Below, piece by piece: positions 25,576 to 34,529 of a DNA stretch of 64,000 nucleotides. The translations under genes were made by a program, and so were the position numbers. Source of the stretch: an uncultured Leptolyngbyaceae cyanobacterium (GTDB lineage: Bacteria; Cyanobacteriota; Cyanobacteriia; Leptolyngbyales; Leptolyngbyaceae); the NCBI GenBank assembly GCA_938023035.1, contig CALIDI010000006.1:1-64000 (forward strand), in the 5' to 3' direction. Every line of letters starts with the position of its first letter. Position 1 is the stretch's first letter. The notes beneath the pieces are model-generated. The model saw only the letters and a list, made by a program, of their open reading frames with translations. It did no database searches and had not been told where the DNA came from.

Positions 25576-27111
25576 TTACCCCTCCAGGATAACTTGACCG
25601 ACGGGTAAGGCCACACAGGCCAGCGCGTACCCTGCGACCTGATCTTTATCTGTGAGCGCAGTTGGGGGTGATTCGTAGCGAACCTGACCTTGATGTAAAC
25701 GCACCTTACAGGCTCCACAGGCTCCCATGCGGCAGGCATGGCGAATGGAGACCCCGGCAACTTCTGCAATTTCCAAGAGCGGGGTCTCACCATCGGTCTC
25801 AATGGTTTGCCCTGATTGCTGAAAGTGAACTCGAGGCGTTTCTGCCTGGGAGGCTGGCTGGATCGCCGGGCGATCGCCCGGTAGACCTTTACCATTGGTC
25901 AGTGGCACGGTTTCTGGCTTGACCTGCCAAAGGTTCATTTCGACTGTTTTTGCAGCAGCTTTGCGGGAAGAGCGCGACCCAAAACTTTCCTCCTGATAGG
26001 GCTGCATGGGAAATTGCAGCGTTTCCAGTAAGGTGCGAGTTGCGCTCATAAACCCTTCTGGCCCACAGACATAGACCGCTCGCTGCATTAAATCAGGCAC
26101 AACCATGTTCAACAATGCTTCTGAAATGCGCCCGCTGAAACCCATCCAAGGGCGGCTGACTGGGGGCTGAGTGAGCGTCACCACCAGCCGAAAGTTCGGC
26201 ATTTGGGCCGCGATCGCCTCTAACTCCTGACGAAAGATAATATCATCCACTGTATGGGCACTATGGAGAAAGACAATATCACAATTAGCTAGGGTGTCTT
26301 GCACCCAGCGCGTCATCGACATCATCGGCGTAATTCCGCTGCCGGCAGAAATCAGCAACAATTTGGCTGGCAGGTCAGGTACGCAGGTAAAGTGTCCGAT
26401 TGGCCCTCCTAGAAATTTGACGCGATCTCCCACCCGCAAATGATCATGCAACCAATTAGAAACTAAACCAGCGGGAATATCTGGCTGGTGGGCTGGGCTA
26501 GGAACTCGCTTAATCGTCAGTGTGAGATGATAAGGACGAGTCGGAGAAGACGAAATCGAATAGGAACGAATGACAGGCTTGTTATCAATGACAACCTCTA
26601 AATTCACAAATTGCCCGGGTTTATAGTGAAATAATACTGGCGGGTCAGCAACAAAATAAAAGGTTTTGACATCAGCGGTCTCATCCACAATTCGACAGCA
26701 GTGGCAGATCAAATCCCCGTCGAGCCAAGTCTGTTGTGGTTGGTGAAATGTCGCCAGTGCCAGCCCATTTGATTCAGGGAGCGTGGATAATGGAGTCATC
26801 AGCGCCTCTACATAAAGAAAGATTTCTCCAATTTGCAAAAGATCTCCAAGGTGAAGGGGGTATTTCTCATTTGGGGTAATCACCTGGCCATTGAGAAGCG
26901 AGACACATTTACTATTGGCATCGATAAAGTGATAGGCATCATCGCAATACACAATTTTGCCGTGGACTCGGCTGACTGCCGCCCCGGGGAGCACCAAATC
27001 GCAACCAGGATGACGCCCGATTGACCATTCTGATTGCCCAGGATGAGCTTGTTTAAGTTGATGCTGCTGAAACACCTGTTGTTCAAAGTTGATGGATTTG
27101 AATGTCAGCAT
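25576..27111 (-). CDS. FHA - ferredoxin reductase-like flavin/NAD - 2Fe-2S ferredoxin fusion (511 aa)
   Basis: Residues ~20-95 are a forkhead-associated domain (WSIGRHPGCDLVLPGAAVSR, then HGKIV), which binds phosphothreonine. Residues ~130-235 form an FAD-binding barrel (RSYSISSSP) and ~240-375 an NAD(P)-binding domain (LLISAGSGITPMMSM, YVCGPEGFM), as in HmpX-type reductases. A Pro-rich linker leads to a plant-type [2Fe-2S] ferredoxin domain with C460, C465, C468 and C499. It should move electrons from NAD(P)H through FAD to the cluster, under phospho-dependent recruitment by FHA; that last point is inference. Upstream lies a membrane Fe-S-type protein on the same strand, suggesting a redox pair. 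Confidence 0.93.
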   Translation of the reverse strand: MLTFKSINFEQQVFQQHQLKQAHPGQSEWSIGRHPGCDLVLPGAAVSRVHGKIVYCDDAYHFIDANSKCVSLLNGQVITPNEKYPLHLGDLLQIGEIFLYVEALMTPLSTLPESNGLALATFHQPQQTWLDGDLICHCCRIVDETADVKTFYFVADPPVLFHYKPGQFVNLEVVIDNKPVIRSYSISSSPTRPYHLTLTIKRVPSPAHQPDIPAGLVSNWLHDHLRVGDRVKFLGGPIGHFTCVPDLPAKLLLISAGSGITPMMSMTRWVQDTLANCDIVFLHSAHTVDDIIFRQELEAIAAQMPNFRLVVTLTQPPVSRPWMGFSGRISEALLNMVVPDLMQRAVYVCGPEGFMSATRTLLETLQFPMQPYQEESFGSRSSRKAAAKTVEMNLWQVKPETVPLTNGKGLPGDRPAIQPASQAETPRVHFQQSGQTIETDGETPLLEIAEVAGVSIRHACRMGACGACKVRLHQGQVRYESPPTALTDKDQVAGYALACVALPVGQVILEG

Positions 27112-27216
27112 GAACTTCTCCAGAAAGGATCAACGGGTTCAAAATGAATGAAGTGAAGCGTAATGCGGCCCCTGCCGACTGCTCTTGCCCAGGGTGACTT
27201 TTCCTGGGCACTCAGC

Positions 27217-28233
27217 TTAGGCCTTTCTCGGTCGACTTTTTAGCGGTTTGACGAGGGTCGTTGCCAGGGTGGTTAGATCTTCATAGGCATTCGCTCGAGA
27301 CAAGGTAGTTGCAAGCAGATCCGGGTGGGTGCTGGCGATCGCCTCAAGCGCTGTAAAGTGATCCATATCCTTGAGTTGCAGTTCTTGCCGCAGGTTTCGA
27401 CAAAACTCAAAACTACTGGTCGGGTTAATCGTTTTTTGCTTAAGTAAATCAACCACAACCCCCATATAAGTCTGCAAGCGCAATCGTTGCGAAAATCCCT
27501 GCATGACTTTAACTAGGGTACATAACTCGTTAGGGGTCAGTTCCTCTAGCGATCGCCCTTCTAACAGGGCTGGGTCAAGATCCAGCTTGTGCAGTTGGCG
27601 GCGCAGGGTTGCAGCCATCTGTTCTCGCTCATAGTCTTCGCGGCTCCACCGAATGGTGCGATAAAACCAGACAGAACCAACCAAAACAATCAGGGCATTA
27701 AACGCCAAGAGTGGATAGGTGGGCAACCGATTAAGCGAAGGGCGAGCACCATAGGAGAAAAAGATCCAGAAAGAGGCCAGAGTGAAGATTGTAAAGGCCA
27801 GATGCTGAGCCTGCTCCGCCAAGATGGGACGACCATAGCGACGAACAAGCCGGCGGCATCCCTTCTCTAAAACCACTCCAATGGTAAAAGTAATGGCGAT
27901 TAGCACCCCAAAGGTAATGTATACAGCCGCAAATTTGGGGATAGGAATCACCTGACCATAAACATAAAACCCTGGATCAAACGCCTTGGTGACCTGATCG
28001 GCTTCCCGTGTCCAGGCACCTGTAAAGTAATAATCCCAGTTGCCGGTGTAAAGAAAGTAATAGAGATAAAAGGCAATCACCATCCCCAGGTAACCGTATT
28101 GTACCAATCGTCGCCCTGGTTTCCGTAACTCGCTCCAGTAGGTTTGCTCCGCATCAATATCAAAGCAGGCTGTTTTACAACTGACACAGGCACTCTGCTC
28201 CTTTCCAGTTTTTGGGTCAGTGACTCGACACAT
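27217..28233 (-). CDS. Membrane protein with Cys-rich N-terminus, probably N-terminally truncated polyferredoxin-like
   Basis: The 338-aa product begins at once with a Cys-rich stretch (C2, then CVSCKTAC) resembling the last part of a 4Fe-4S cluster region, followed by FDIDAEQTYW, about five membrane helices and a soluble ~110-residue tail. A Cys cluster right at the start codon, with an in-frame TAA four codons upstream, suggests that an upstream cluster-binding or membrane part was lost. Just beyond the start lies an HlyD-gene remnant on the other strand, consistent with a rearrangement junction at 28234-28250. It precedes the FHA-reductase-ferredoxin gene by 105 bases and may have been its membrane electron partner. 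Confidence 0.65.
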   Translation of the reverse strand: MCRVTDPKTGKEQSACVSCKTACFDIDAEQTYWSELRKPGRRLVQYGYLGMVIAFYLYYFLYTGNWDYYFTGAWTREADQVTKAFDPGFYVYGQVIPIPKFAAVYITFGVLIAITFTIGVVLEKGCRRLVRRYGRPILAEQAQHLAFTIFTLASFWIFFSYGARPSLNRLPTYPLLAFNALIVLVGSVWFYRTIRWSREDYEREQMAATLRRQLHKLDLDPALLEGRSLEELTPNELCTLVKVMQGFSQRLRLQTYMGVVVDLLKQKTINPTSSFEFCRNLRQELQLKDMDHFTALEAIASTHPDLLATTLSRANAYEDLTTLATTLVKPLKSRPRKA

Positions 28234-28239
28234 AGAATC

Positions 28240-28446
28240 CCATTAGGAGAGCCAACTAAAATGGCAACGGTTTTTCCCGTAGAGGTACAACTTGAACGCC
28301 AGTTTCTCAGCCGTAAATCTAAACAACTTCCCCTCACTCCTGGTATGACGGCTGTTGCTATGCTTAAGGTGCGCCAACGAGCACCTATTAGTTACATCAC
28401 AGAGGAACTGACGAAAGCCTTCGATGGGATAAAGGCCGTCCGTTAG
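28240..28446 (+). pseudogene. HlyD-family secretion adaptor, C-terminal remnant
   Basis: About 65 codons match the end of HlyD-type periplasmic adaptors of ABC exporters: VFPVEVQLERQFL, LPLTPGMTAVAMLKVRQRAP and ISYITEELTKAFDGIKAVR. The coiled coil, lipoyl and N-terminal membrane parts are absent. The 5' side runs straight into the divergent Fe-S membrane gene. The remnant lies near a Ca-binding-type CHRD gene (29094), the sort of protein HlyD systems export, so this may be a collapsed type I secretion locus. Confidence 0.8.
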
Positions 28447-29093
28447 GGCAAGATCCGGGTAGCTTTCTCTCCCAGATTCAGCGCTAACAGGATGGCTTTG
28501 CTCAGGTATAGTAATGCATTCTGTTTATGGCTCGACACAAGTATATTAGGACATCTAGGTAAAGCGGGATATGGGGGCTTCGCCCCAGCATATCTTCTCG
28601 ACTTACTATCATGCGTTTAATGGACTACCTTGAATACAATTTGATCAAAACTCCCTTTTATTTAAAACAGAATTTAAAACCAGCAAACGTAACTTAAAAT
28701 CTACTAAAAATAAGCACTCATCCAATTTTCAAACTAGTCTATCTAAGCTTGTATTCTTTAATTAATCTTTCTAATCTATGGCTAGAAGAGGTGAACATTA
28801 ATAACTCGAAGTGAACACCTCTAGTAACTTTTACAAGTATCTGAAACCCCTACACCATTTCTTGCTTCCTATCGGTTTATCTTCCCGTTGCTTCGACCGG
28901 CTAAATCTTCATCTACCTTTTTGAACACAGTCTTGCCTTGGGTTCAGAATCCTTGCGTTTTTTAGCCCAGGAATTTAAGGCTTGATGACGCTTTTTCATC
29001 CATAGAATTTAGAGCTGGAAGCTACTTTAGGTTCTCCCTTCTCAGTTTTGATGACGCCTTTTTGCTTTGCTTTATCCCTCTTAAGGAGACATC
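28447..29093. other. Long AT-rich intergenic region with hairpins and short direct repeats
   Basis: No gene is seen. A strong hairpin (GGGG-CTTCG-CCCC inside GATATG/CATATC) lies at 28568-28594. A second inverted pair, AGAGGTG/CACCTCT, is at 28787-28822 and encloses two direct GTGAACA copies. The block TTGATGACGC occurs at about 28981 and again near 29048. AAGGAG precedes the ATG at 29094. The region probably holds the promoter and control sites of the CHRD gene. Confidence 0.55.
28568..28594. terminator. Strong GC hairpin, possible terminator or element end
   Basis: GGGGCTTCGCCCC forms a four- to five-pair stem with a stable CTTCG loop, extended by GATATG and CATATC. It follows the HlyD remnant. 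A TCTTCTC tract comes after, but there is no clear run of T, so termination is uncertain. Confidence 0.4.
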
Positions 29094-30482
29094 ATGGAAG
29101 AATTAAATCACCATAACCATCAGGATCATAGCCATACCACCGCGATCGCCGATCCGTCTAGTCGCTCCACAGCGGCACCCCACTCCTCCACCCATCAGCA
29201 CGGATCTTCCATGCAGGATGACACCTTGGAGCAATCGCTGAATCAGGCGTTGGATTCTGCCGATCAGGTACAATCCACCATTAATGACCATGACCATGGT
29301 CCCAAGGTTGGCCCATTTGAGCTGCATATCGATTTAAGCAAGGTAGAAGGTGCACGGACACTGAATCCCAAAAATGTGAAGCGTGACCTTTCTTTTCGAG
29401 ATAATATCGGCAGACGGGGAGATTACCTCAACCCTCGTGGCAGCAATAACGTGGTCATTGGTTCAGGCGATAGTGATATCATTCGTGTGACTGGGTAGGG
29501 ATTTAACACTATCACCACAGGTACTGGAAAAGATTCGATTATTTTAGGAAAGGAGACAACAAATCAGATTCTTGATTTTGACCCGGCGAATGATCGATTT
29601 GTGTTAGCTGGTCTTAAACCTCAGGATATTGTGATTGCCCAAGGCAAAAACCCCGGAAAAGGAGGACTTGAGCAACCCCTTGATTCAAATGCCAACGCTT
29701 TGGTCATTGACAAGCGCAATGGCCATATTCTGGTGACCCTGCCCTTTGTCAAAGCCGCTGATTTGAATGAGAGCCACTTTGTCAGAAACACGGCGGCAGC
29801 AGAGACAAGCCTACGGCTAATGCGTCGTCAGGGTCTTTTCAACAATAAAGTGGGAAATGGCACCGTTGTTGGCACCAAGGGGCGCGATCGCCTAGTGGGT
29901 GGCGCAGGTGACGATTTTCTTTATGTCGGTGATAATGGCTTCTCCTTCAAACCAGCCCAAGGCCGCGGTGGTACTGAGTTTCCTTTTCCAACAGATAGCA
30001 CTGGCACCTCCGAGTTGACCTTGCAGCTCAAGGGTGGCAAGCTCAATGTCACAGGTTCCTACACAAACTTTGATGGCTTTCCTCTGTTTAGCCAGGGTGA
30101 AACCACCCTCGACCCCAATGCCAAAATTTTGAATGGGGCCAATCCTCAGGCTTTGGTTGATGGCTTTTTGAGGGTTCACAAAGATGTGGAAGGCAACTTG
30201 ATTAGTGGCACCCACCTGCATTACAGCCCCGCTGGAGATAGTCGCGGTAACTTTGCTGATGCAACAGTACTTCGCTATTTTGAAAATACACCGATTGATG
30301 CAAAATCGGGTACATTTCAAGGTGAATTCGCTTTAACTCCCGTAGAGCAGGCTGCACTGTTAGCAGGTAGTTTGTATACCAACCTGCATACCAATATTGA
30401 TGGTGATGGTGATGGTCGAGCAGGCTTTCCCACTGGAGAAAATCGGATTAACTTAAATAGAAACGTGGTACAGTTCGCCTGA
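29094..30482 (+). pseudogene. CHRD/RTX-like exported protein interrupted by an in-frame TAG
   Basis: One reading frame of about 462 codons is broken only by TAG at 29496-29498 (RVTG, stop, GFNTITTGTGKDS). The sequence on both sides is continuous family-like protein. The N-terminus is His-rich (HHNHQDHSH, HQHGSS, HDHG) and could bind metal. The middle has RTX-like GSNNVVIGSGDSD and VVGTKGRDRLVGGAGDDF. The C-terminal ~180 residues form a CHRD domain (LTLQLKGGKLNVTGSYTNF, SGTHLHYSPAG, LHTNIDGDGDG). AAGGAG precedes the ATG. A single-base change would restore Gln or Lys. It may be a recent pseudogene, a TAG read-through gene or an assembly error. A GTG at 29601 could restart the second half. Confidence 0.8.
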
Positions 30483-30528
30483 TAATCATCTGTGCTTCTG
30501 CCTGACGACTGATTTAATAGTGGAAACA

Positions 30529-30573
30529 CCTGCTGAGAGAGCTAAAGGCAGGGTGACTTCTCAGCGGGTTTTC
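30529..30573 (+). terminator. Rho-independent terminator-like hairpin
   Basis: CCTGCTGAGA (30529) pairs with TCTCAGCGGG (30559), followed directly by TTTTCTC. It lies about 50 bases past the CHRD gene and fits termination of that transcript. Confidence 0.7.
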
Positions 30574-30757
30574 TCATCAGTAGGTGGGTGTAGTGATTTG
30601 TGAGATCCATTTTGACTCCACCCAATCCTCAACATTCGGGTGTGCGCGGGTTGGGTGAAGTCGTTATACCACTTTAAATTTGCGATTTTAGCTAGCAGAA
30701 ACCTTGCCGCGTTTAGCCGTACAAGTGCCCCTTATCCGTTTGATTGAGAGGTTTTGT

Positions 30758-31291
30758 ATGCAACGGATAAATCGAATTTTTGGCTTGATTACGATTGGCC
30801 TTGGATTGGCTTTTGGTGTTTGGGTGCTGCCCCTCGCTTTTGGCAAAGCTATCTCCTGGCATCGACACCTTGGTCACGCCTCTCTGCCGGGCGATCGGGC
30901 ATTAGCGGTAGAAATCCGGGCAATGCATCTCTATCCCTTGACCCTTACCCTACCAGAGCACCCAGGCAAACGATTTTCCATATTATCTTTCTCCTTCAAC
31001 CAACGGGGAAAGCCAGGCCAAGTGGCGCTGCCTCCCCTGGCTTTATCCCAGACTCAACTTTTGATCAATGCCACTGCCAACCGTCAAGCGGTTCAGCCAA
31101 AGAGGCTCTGGCTGGATGAAACAGGTACGCTCTGGCTGGAGTTTGTAACGCCCCTACCACCCAAGACCCCTATCACTATCCTGTTTAAGTCGGATAGGAG
31201 CCTATCAGGTTCCGGTTATGAATACGCGATCGCGGCCTATCCCGACACCCCCTATCCGGTGGGAGTATTTGTCGATCAGGGCACCTTCTAA
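30758..31291 (+). CDS. DUF2808 exported protein
   Basis: From ATG 30758 (GAGAGG upstream) the 177-aa product has a signal peptide (RINRIFGLITIGLGLAFGVW) and a mature beta-rich domain with the DUF2808 pattern: an early Y-P-L-T-L block, FSILSFSFNQ, and a final YAIAAYPDTPYPVGVFVDQG. DUF2808 proteins are common in cyanobacteria, predicted to be envelope-associated, with no proven role. The frame is open 18 codons further upstream, but those lack signal-peptide character. It is a single gene, converging on the GNAT gene. Confidence 0.82.
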   Translation: MQRINRIFGLITIGLGLAFGVWVLPLAFGKAISWHRHLGHASLPGDRALAVEIRAMHLYPLTLTLPEHPGKRFSILSFSFNQRGKPGQVALPPLALSQTQLLINATANRQAVQPKRLWLDETGTLWLEFVTPLPPKTPITILFKSDRSLSGSGYEYAIAAYPDTPYPVGVFVDQGTF

Positions 31292-31314
31292 AAAGGCTAA
31301 AAAGATTGTCCTAC

Positions 31315-31830
31315 CTAGTTTTCCTTGACAACGGGTGCTGATTCAGCCAAATGTATCAGGGCCTGGCCTGTGACTCGACAAATCCGCCAATCAGGTAAGA
31401 TATCGGCTCCCATACGCTGATAGAAGGCGATCGCAGGTTCGTTCCAATCCAATACGCTCCACTCAAACCGGCCACAGCCTTCAGCCACAGCCCGCTTTGC
31501 CAGATAGCTGAGTAGTGCCGTTGCAATCCCCTGACGGCGATAGGCAGGCAAGACAAACAAATCCTCCAGGTAAATTCCCGGTTTGGTCAAAAAGGTTGAG
31601 TAGTTGTAGAAAAAGAGGGCAAACCCGGCAGGAGTGTGATTAACCTCTGCCAGAATGGCTGAAGCGTAGGGGCGATCGCCAAACAGATGGGTCTTGAGCT
31701 GTACCACACTGCCTGTGACCTGGTGGCTGAGTTTTTCGTAATCAGCTAAGGCTTGAATCAGTTGAAACAACGTCTCAGCATCCTCAACCATCGCTGGACG
31801 CAATTTTAACTGGGAAGCGGAGGTCTTCAT
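31315..31830 (-). CDS. GNAT-family N-acetyltransferase, SSAT-like
   Basis: The 171-aa enzyme has the GNAT fold with the acetyl-CoA loop YRRQGIATALL, an EDLFVLP strand just before it, and the C-terminal WSVLDWNEPAIAFYQRMGA block. This spacing resembles diamine (spermidine/spermine-like) acetyltransferases, in which the N-terminal AETLFQLIQALADYEKL helix is also typical. The substrate is probably a small amine, by family resemblance. It is convergent with the DUF2808 gene, 23 bases apart. Confidence 0.88.
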   Translation of the reverse strand: MKTSASQLKLRPAMVEDAETLFQLIQALADYEKLSHQVTGSVVQLKTHLFGDRPYASAILAEVNHTPAGFALFFYNYSTFLTKPGIYLEDLFVLPAYRRQGIATALLSYLAKRAVAEGCGRFEWSVLDWNEPAIAFYQRMGADILPDWRICRVTGQALIHLAESAPVVKEN

Positions 31831-31908
31831 ATCCGTTTTATCGCACTATACAAGTGTGTTAGGGCATTTGAGGGAGTGAGTCCCTCAGCCGGGAGCTTTA
31901 CCTGGAGA

Positions 31909-32060
31909 GCATGCCACCCTTTCAGGCCCTTATCCCCCAGCCCCTTCTCCCAACCTGGGAGAAGGGGGGTCGAGCCGTCTCAAATTCCCCCTCCCGAATT
32001 GGGAGAAGGATTAGAGCAATCCGGGCATACCAGAAAAGGGTGAGGGCAAAAGTGACATGC
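31909..32060 (-). mobile_element. MITE-like element, full copy B (152 bp, inverted relative to copy A)
   Basis: Read on the minus strand it opens GCATGTCACTTTTGCC and ends GGTGGCATGC. It matches the element at 13391-13542 over its whole 152 bases, with scattered substitutions. It lies upstream of the GNAT gene, next to a short hairpin (TGAGGGA/TCCCTCA, 31869-31887) that belongs to a different repeat family. Confidence 0.85.
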
Positions 32061-32214
32061 ACCCTTTACCTGTGCACCTCATCCTAACCTGAGTCCATCC
32101 TAATCTTGGTTTGTATTGCGATAACAGGCAATGGATCGATGCTATCGCCTGAGAGCCGATCAAACGTTCGCACCTTGCCAGTCCTTTCTTTAAACCTCTT
32201 TGAACTGCAACAGG

Positions 32215-33266
32215 CTAACGCTCCAGCGTTACCTGGATCTGGAGCACCCCAGAACTCCCATCGCGCCGGTCTGAGTCTTCAATGGGTTGAGTCTCTCGTT
32301 GAGTGATGGCATAGGCCATAATCGTATAGGAACCCGGTTGCTGAGGTTGCCATCGGTATTGCCATAATGTCCACTCATGGGGAGTGGGGGGCTGGTTTTG
32401 TGTAGCCTGATGCCAGGTTTGCCCACTATCTGTACTTACCATCACTGTTTGAATCGGTAAGGCTCGATCTAGAGCAATCCCTGCAATGAGCACACCTTGC
32501 CGCCAACCCGATTCCCCGCTAGGGCTAAGGTTGGCAGTTGGCTGTCGATTCCAAACGCGCTGAGTTTGAATCTGGCGTGTCATGGCATGGGTAGGGATTT
32601 CTGCCCGATTCGACCAGCCCTGCCGTTCCCAATATCCCTGTTTAGTCCGGGTGATGGCTTCCATTTTCACCAACCACTTGGGTTGCTTTTGGCCATAGCG
32701 CCCTGGAATCAAAATTCGCACGGGATAACCGTGGGCTTGCGTCAAAGGCTTGCCATTCATCTGGTGCACCAGTCGCACATCGGGACGCAGCACATCTGCG
32801 ATCGACAGGGTTGTTTCATAGGAATCTGCTCCATGCAACACCCCTCCACCGCCTCTGGCTGCACACTGGCTTTTTGTAAAAAGGGCAACACAGAAGTGCC
32901 GCGCCACAGAGCATTACCGATTTGATCTCCACCAGTGGCATTGCCAATGCACTCCAGGGTTAGGTAAAACTCCTCCTGATCTGCCTGGAGAATATCTGGA
33001 AGCATCAGTTTCAGAGGCTTTTGCACCGCTCCAGTAATTTCTAGCTGCCACTGCTCACCGTTGATCTGGGGTGGTTGGGCATAGGACTGTACATAAAACT
33101 CCCCCACTGGAATCACTAGGTGCTCTGGCAACGGCTGGCTCAACTGCTGGGGGTTAAGGGCAAACAGAGGTTCGTCAGTCATCGTTTGACAGCCCGATAG
33201 CAATCGAGCGGCAATCATCCCCCCCGTAACCGAAGAAAGATGCTGAAGCAGTTGACGACGTTTCAT
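32215..33266 (-). pseudogene. Molybdopterin-dependent oxidoreductase (sulfite oxidase family), frameshifted
   Basis: The first frame (33266 to 32757) has KRRQLL and a lipobox-like LLSGC (Cys26), and then an Oxidored_molyb domain with the Mo-ligand Cys106 in LTLECIGNATGG and GNALWRGTSVLPFL. Homology jumps frame in the C4 run at 32841-32844 (G4 on the coding strand). The second frame continues HGADSYETTLSIADVL, GYPVRILIPGRYG and a Mo-co dimerisation domain to 32215. One extra G would restore a single ~350-aa protein. This may be a real inactivating slip or an error in a homopolymer. If intact, it would be an exported sulfite-oxidase-like or YedY-like enzyme. Confidence 0.85.
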
Positions 33267-33319
33267 TGGGTTTCAGGTTATAGAAAGCGGCAGTACGCCT
33301 CAGAGGCAAGTGGCTAGTA

Positions 33320-33478
33320 GACTAGGGCATCAGTCTGGCTACCTCACCCTTTGCTTGAATGCCCGTAGGGCTATGCTTTTCTCCCAGCGCGGGCGAGGGC
33401 CTCGAGCCAACTCTCCTGCTCCCATTCAAGGAGAAGAAACTGGAAAACAAGGGTGTCTGAAGCTAGTCTAGAAATTTT
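33320..33478 (+). repeat. Dispersed intergenic repeat, family 2
   Basis: The segment opens AGACTAGGGCATCAGTCTGG and closes with GTCTGAAGCTAGTCT, so its ends are imperfect inverted repeats. The inside holds CTCACCCTTTGCTTGAATGC, matched at 58735-58885 on the other strand. No coding potential. It fills part of the 359-base gap before the GT2 gene. Confidence 0.6.
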
Positions 33479-33625
33479 TGCCTTGTTGGACTAGGTCATG
33501 ATCATAACCTGTTTAATCATGCGGCTGGTGTGGATGCGCTGAGGAACTCCGCCTGGCTTCAGGGCATAAATATCACTACCAGAAGTCTACTATGAGGGCG
33601 ATCGCCCAACGAGAGCCTCTCTTTT

Positions 33626-34522
33626 TCAAGGTTTGGGCGATCGCAGAAGTTGTTGCAGTTGTTGTCGTGCCAGTCGATCGCCCCCTCGTAGCGCCTGTAG
33701 CCCAAACTTTGCCGCTAGATAGCCCCGCAATAGGCCTTGCTCCCACAGCGGGCGATGCTTTTGGTAGTAGTAGAGTTGGCTACGGCGGTAGGCTAGGGCC
33801 ATTTTATCGGGAACTCGCTCCACTGACGTGCCCTTGAGATGAACCACCTGGGTTGCTGGGGTATAAAGAATCTGGTAGCCGCGATCGCGCACTCGTTGAC
33901 ACAAATCCGACTCCTCAAAATACATAAAAAACTGCTCATCAAACCCTCCCACCGCCTCAAAGAGGTGGCGGCGCATCACAAAGGCAGCCCCCAAAACAAT
34001 GTCAACTGTGTGCTCCTGGGTGTAGGTCGCGGTAACGTCTGCCTGATAGCGACTCTGGCGAAATTGCTGTAAACGCTGGCGCGTTCGATATTCTCCCCAT
34101 AGACTAATCTCCCAGGCGGTCGAGAGTTGTAACTGGCCATCGGGATGAATCAGGCGCGGAGCCACTATACCGACCTGGGGATTTTGCTCTAGTTTGTTAA
34201 GTAAAATCGGCAGAGAGTCTTCTGTCAGATAGGTATCGGGGTTGAGAAAGCAAAGATAGTCGCCTCTGGCAATGGCAACTCCCGCATTATTCCCTGCGCC
34301 AAAACCCCGGTTTTGCGGCAGGCTAATCAATCGGCACCAGGGAAATTGCGCCTGGAGCTGTACTAGACTGTCATCTGTAGAAGCATTATCGACCACAATG
34401 ATCTCAGTGGGAATCGTCTGGTTATGGGTCTGAAGGGAGTGCAGGCAGTCTCCAAGGGCTGGAAAGCTATGGTAGTTGACTACAATAATTGAGGCTAGAG
34501 GGGCAGAAATTTTATCCATCAC
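33626..34522 (-). CDS. GT2 family glycosyltransferase (rhamnosyltransferase-like)
   Basis: The 298-aa enzyme has a GT-A domain: ASIIVVNYHSFPALGDCL, EIIVVDNASTDDSL (nucleotide-sugar binding), LPQNRGFGAGNNAG, and the DxD-type motif CFLNPDTYL. A later GGFDEQFFMYFEESDLCQR acceptor-binding block is typical of WbbL-like rhamnosyltransferases of surface polysaccharide. It is cytoplasmic or loosely membrane-bound. It lies seven bases after the second GT2 gene on the same strand, so they form a two-gene operon for surface glycan synthesis. The exact sugar is not known. Confidence 0.92.
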   Translation of the reverse strand: MMDKISAPLASIIVVNYHSFPALGDCLHSLQTHNQTIPTEIIVVDNASTDDSLVQLQAQFPWCRLISLPQNRGFGAGNNAGVAIARGDYLCFLNPDTYLTEDSLPILLNKLEQNPQVGIVAPRLIHPDGQLQLSTAWEISLWGEYRTRQRLQQFRQSRYQADVTATYTQEHTVDIVLGAAFVMRRHLFEAVGGFDEQFFMYFEESDLCQRVRDRGYQILYTPATQVVHLKGTSVERVPDKMALAYRRSQLYYYQKHRPLWEQGLLRGYLAAKFGLQALRGGDRLARQQLQQLLRSPKP

Positions 34523-34529
34523 CGCATGC

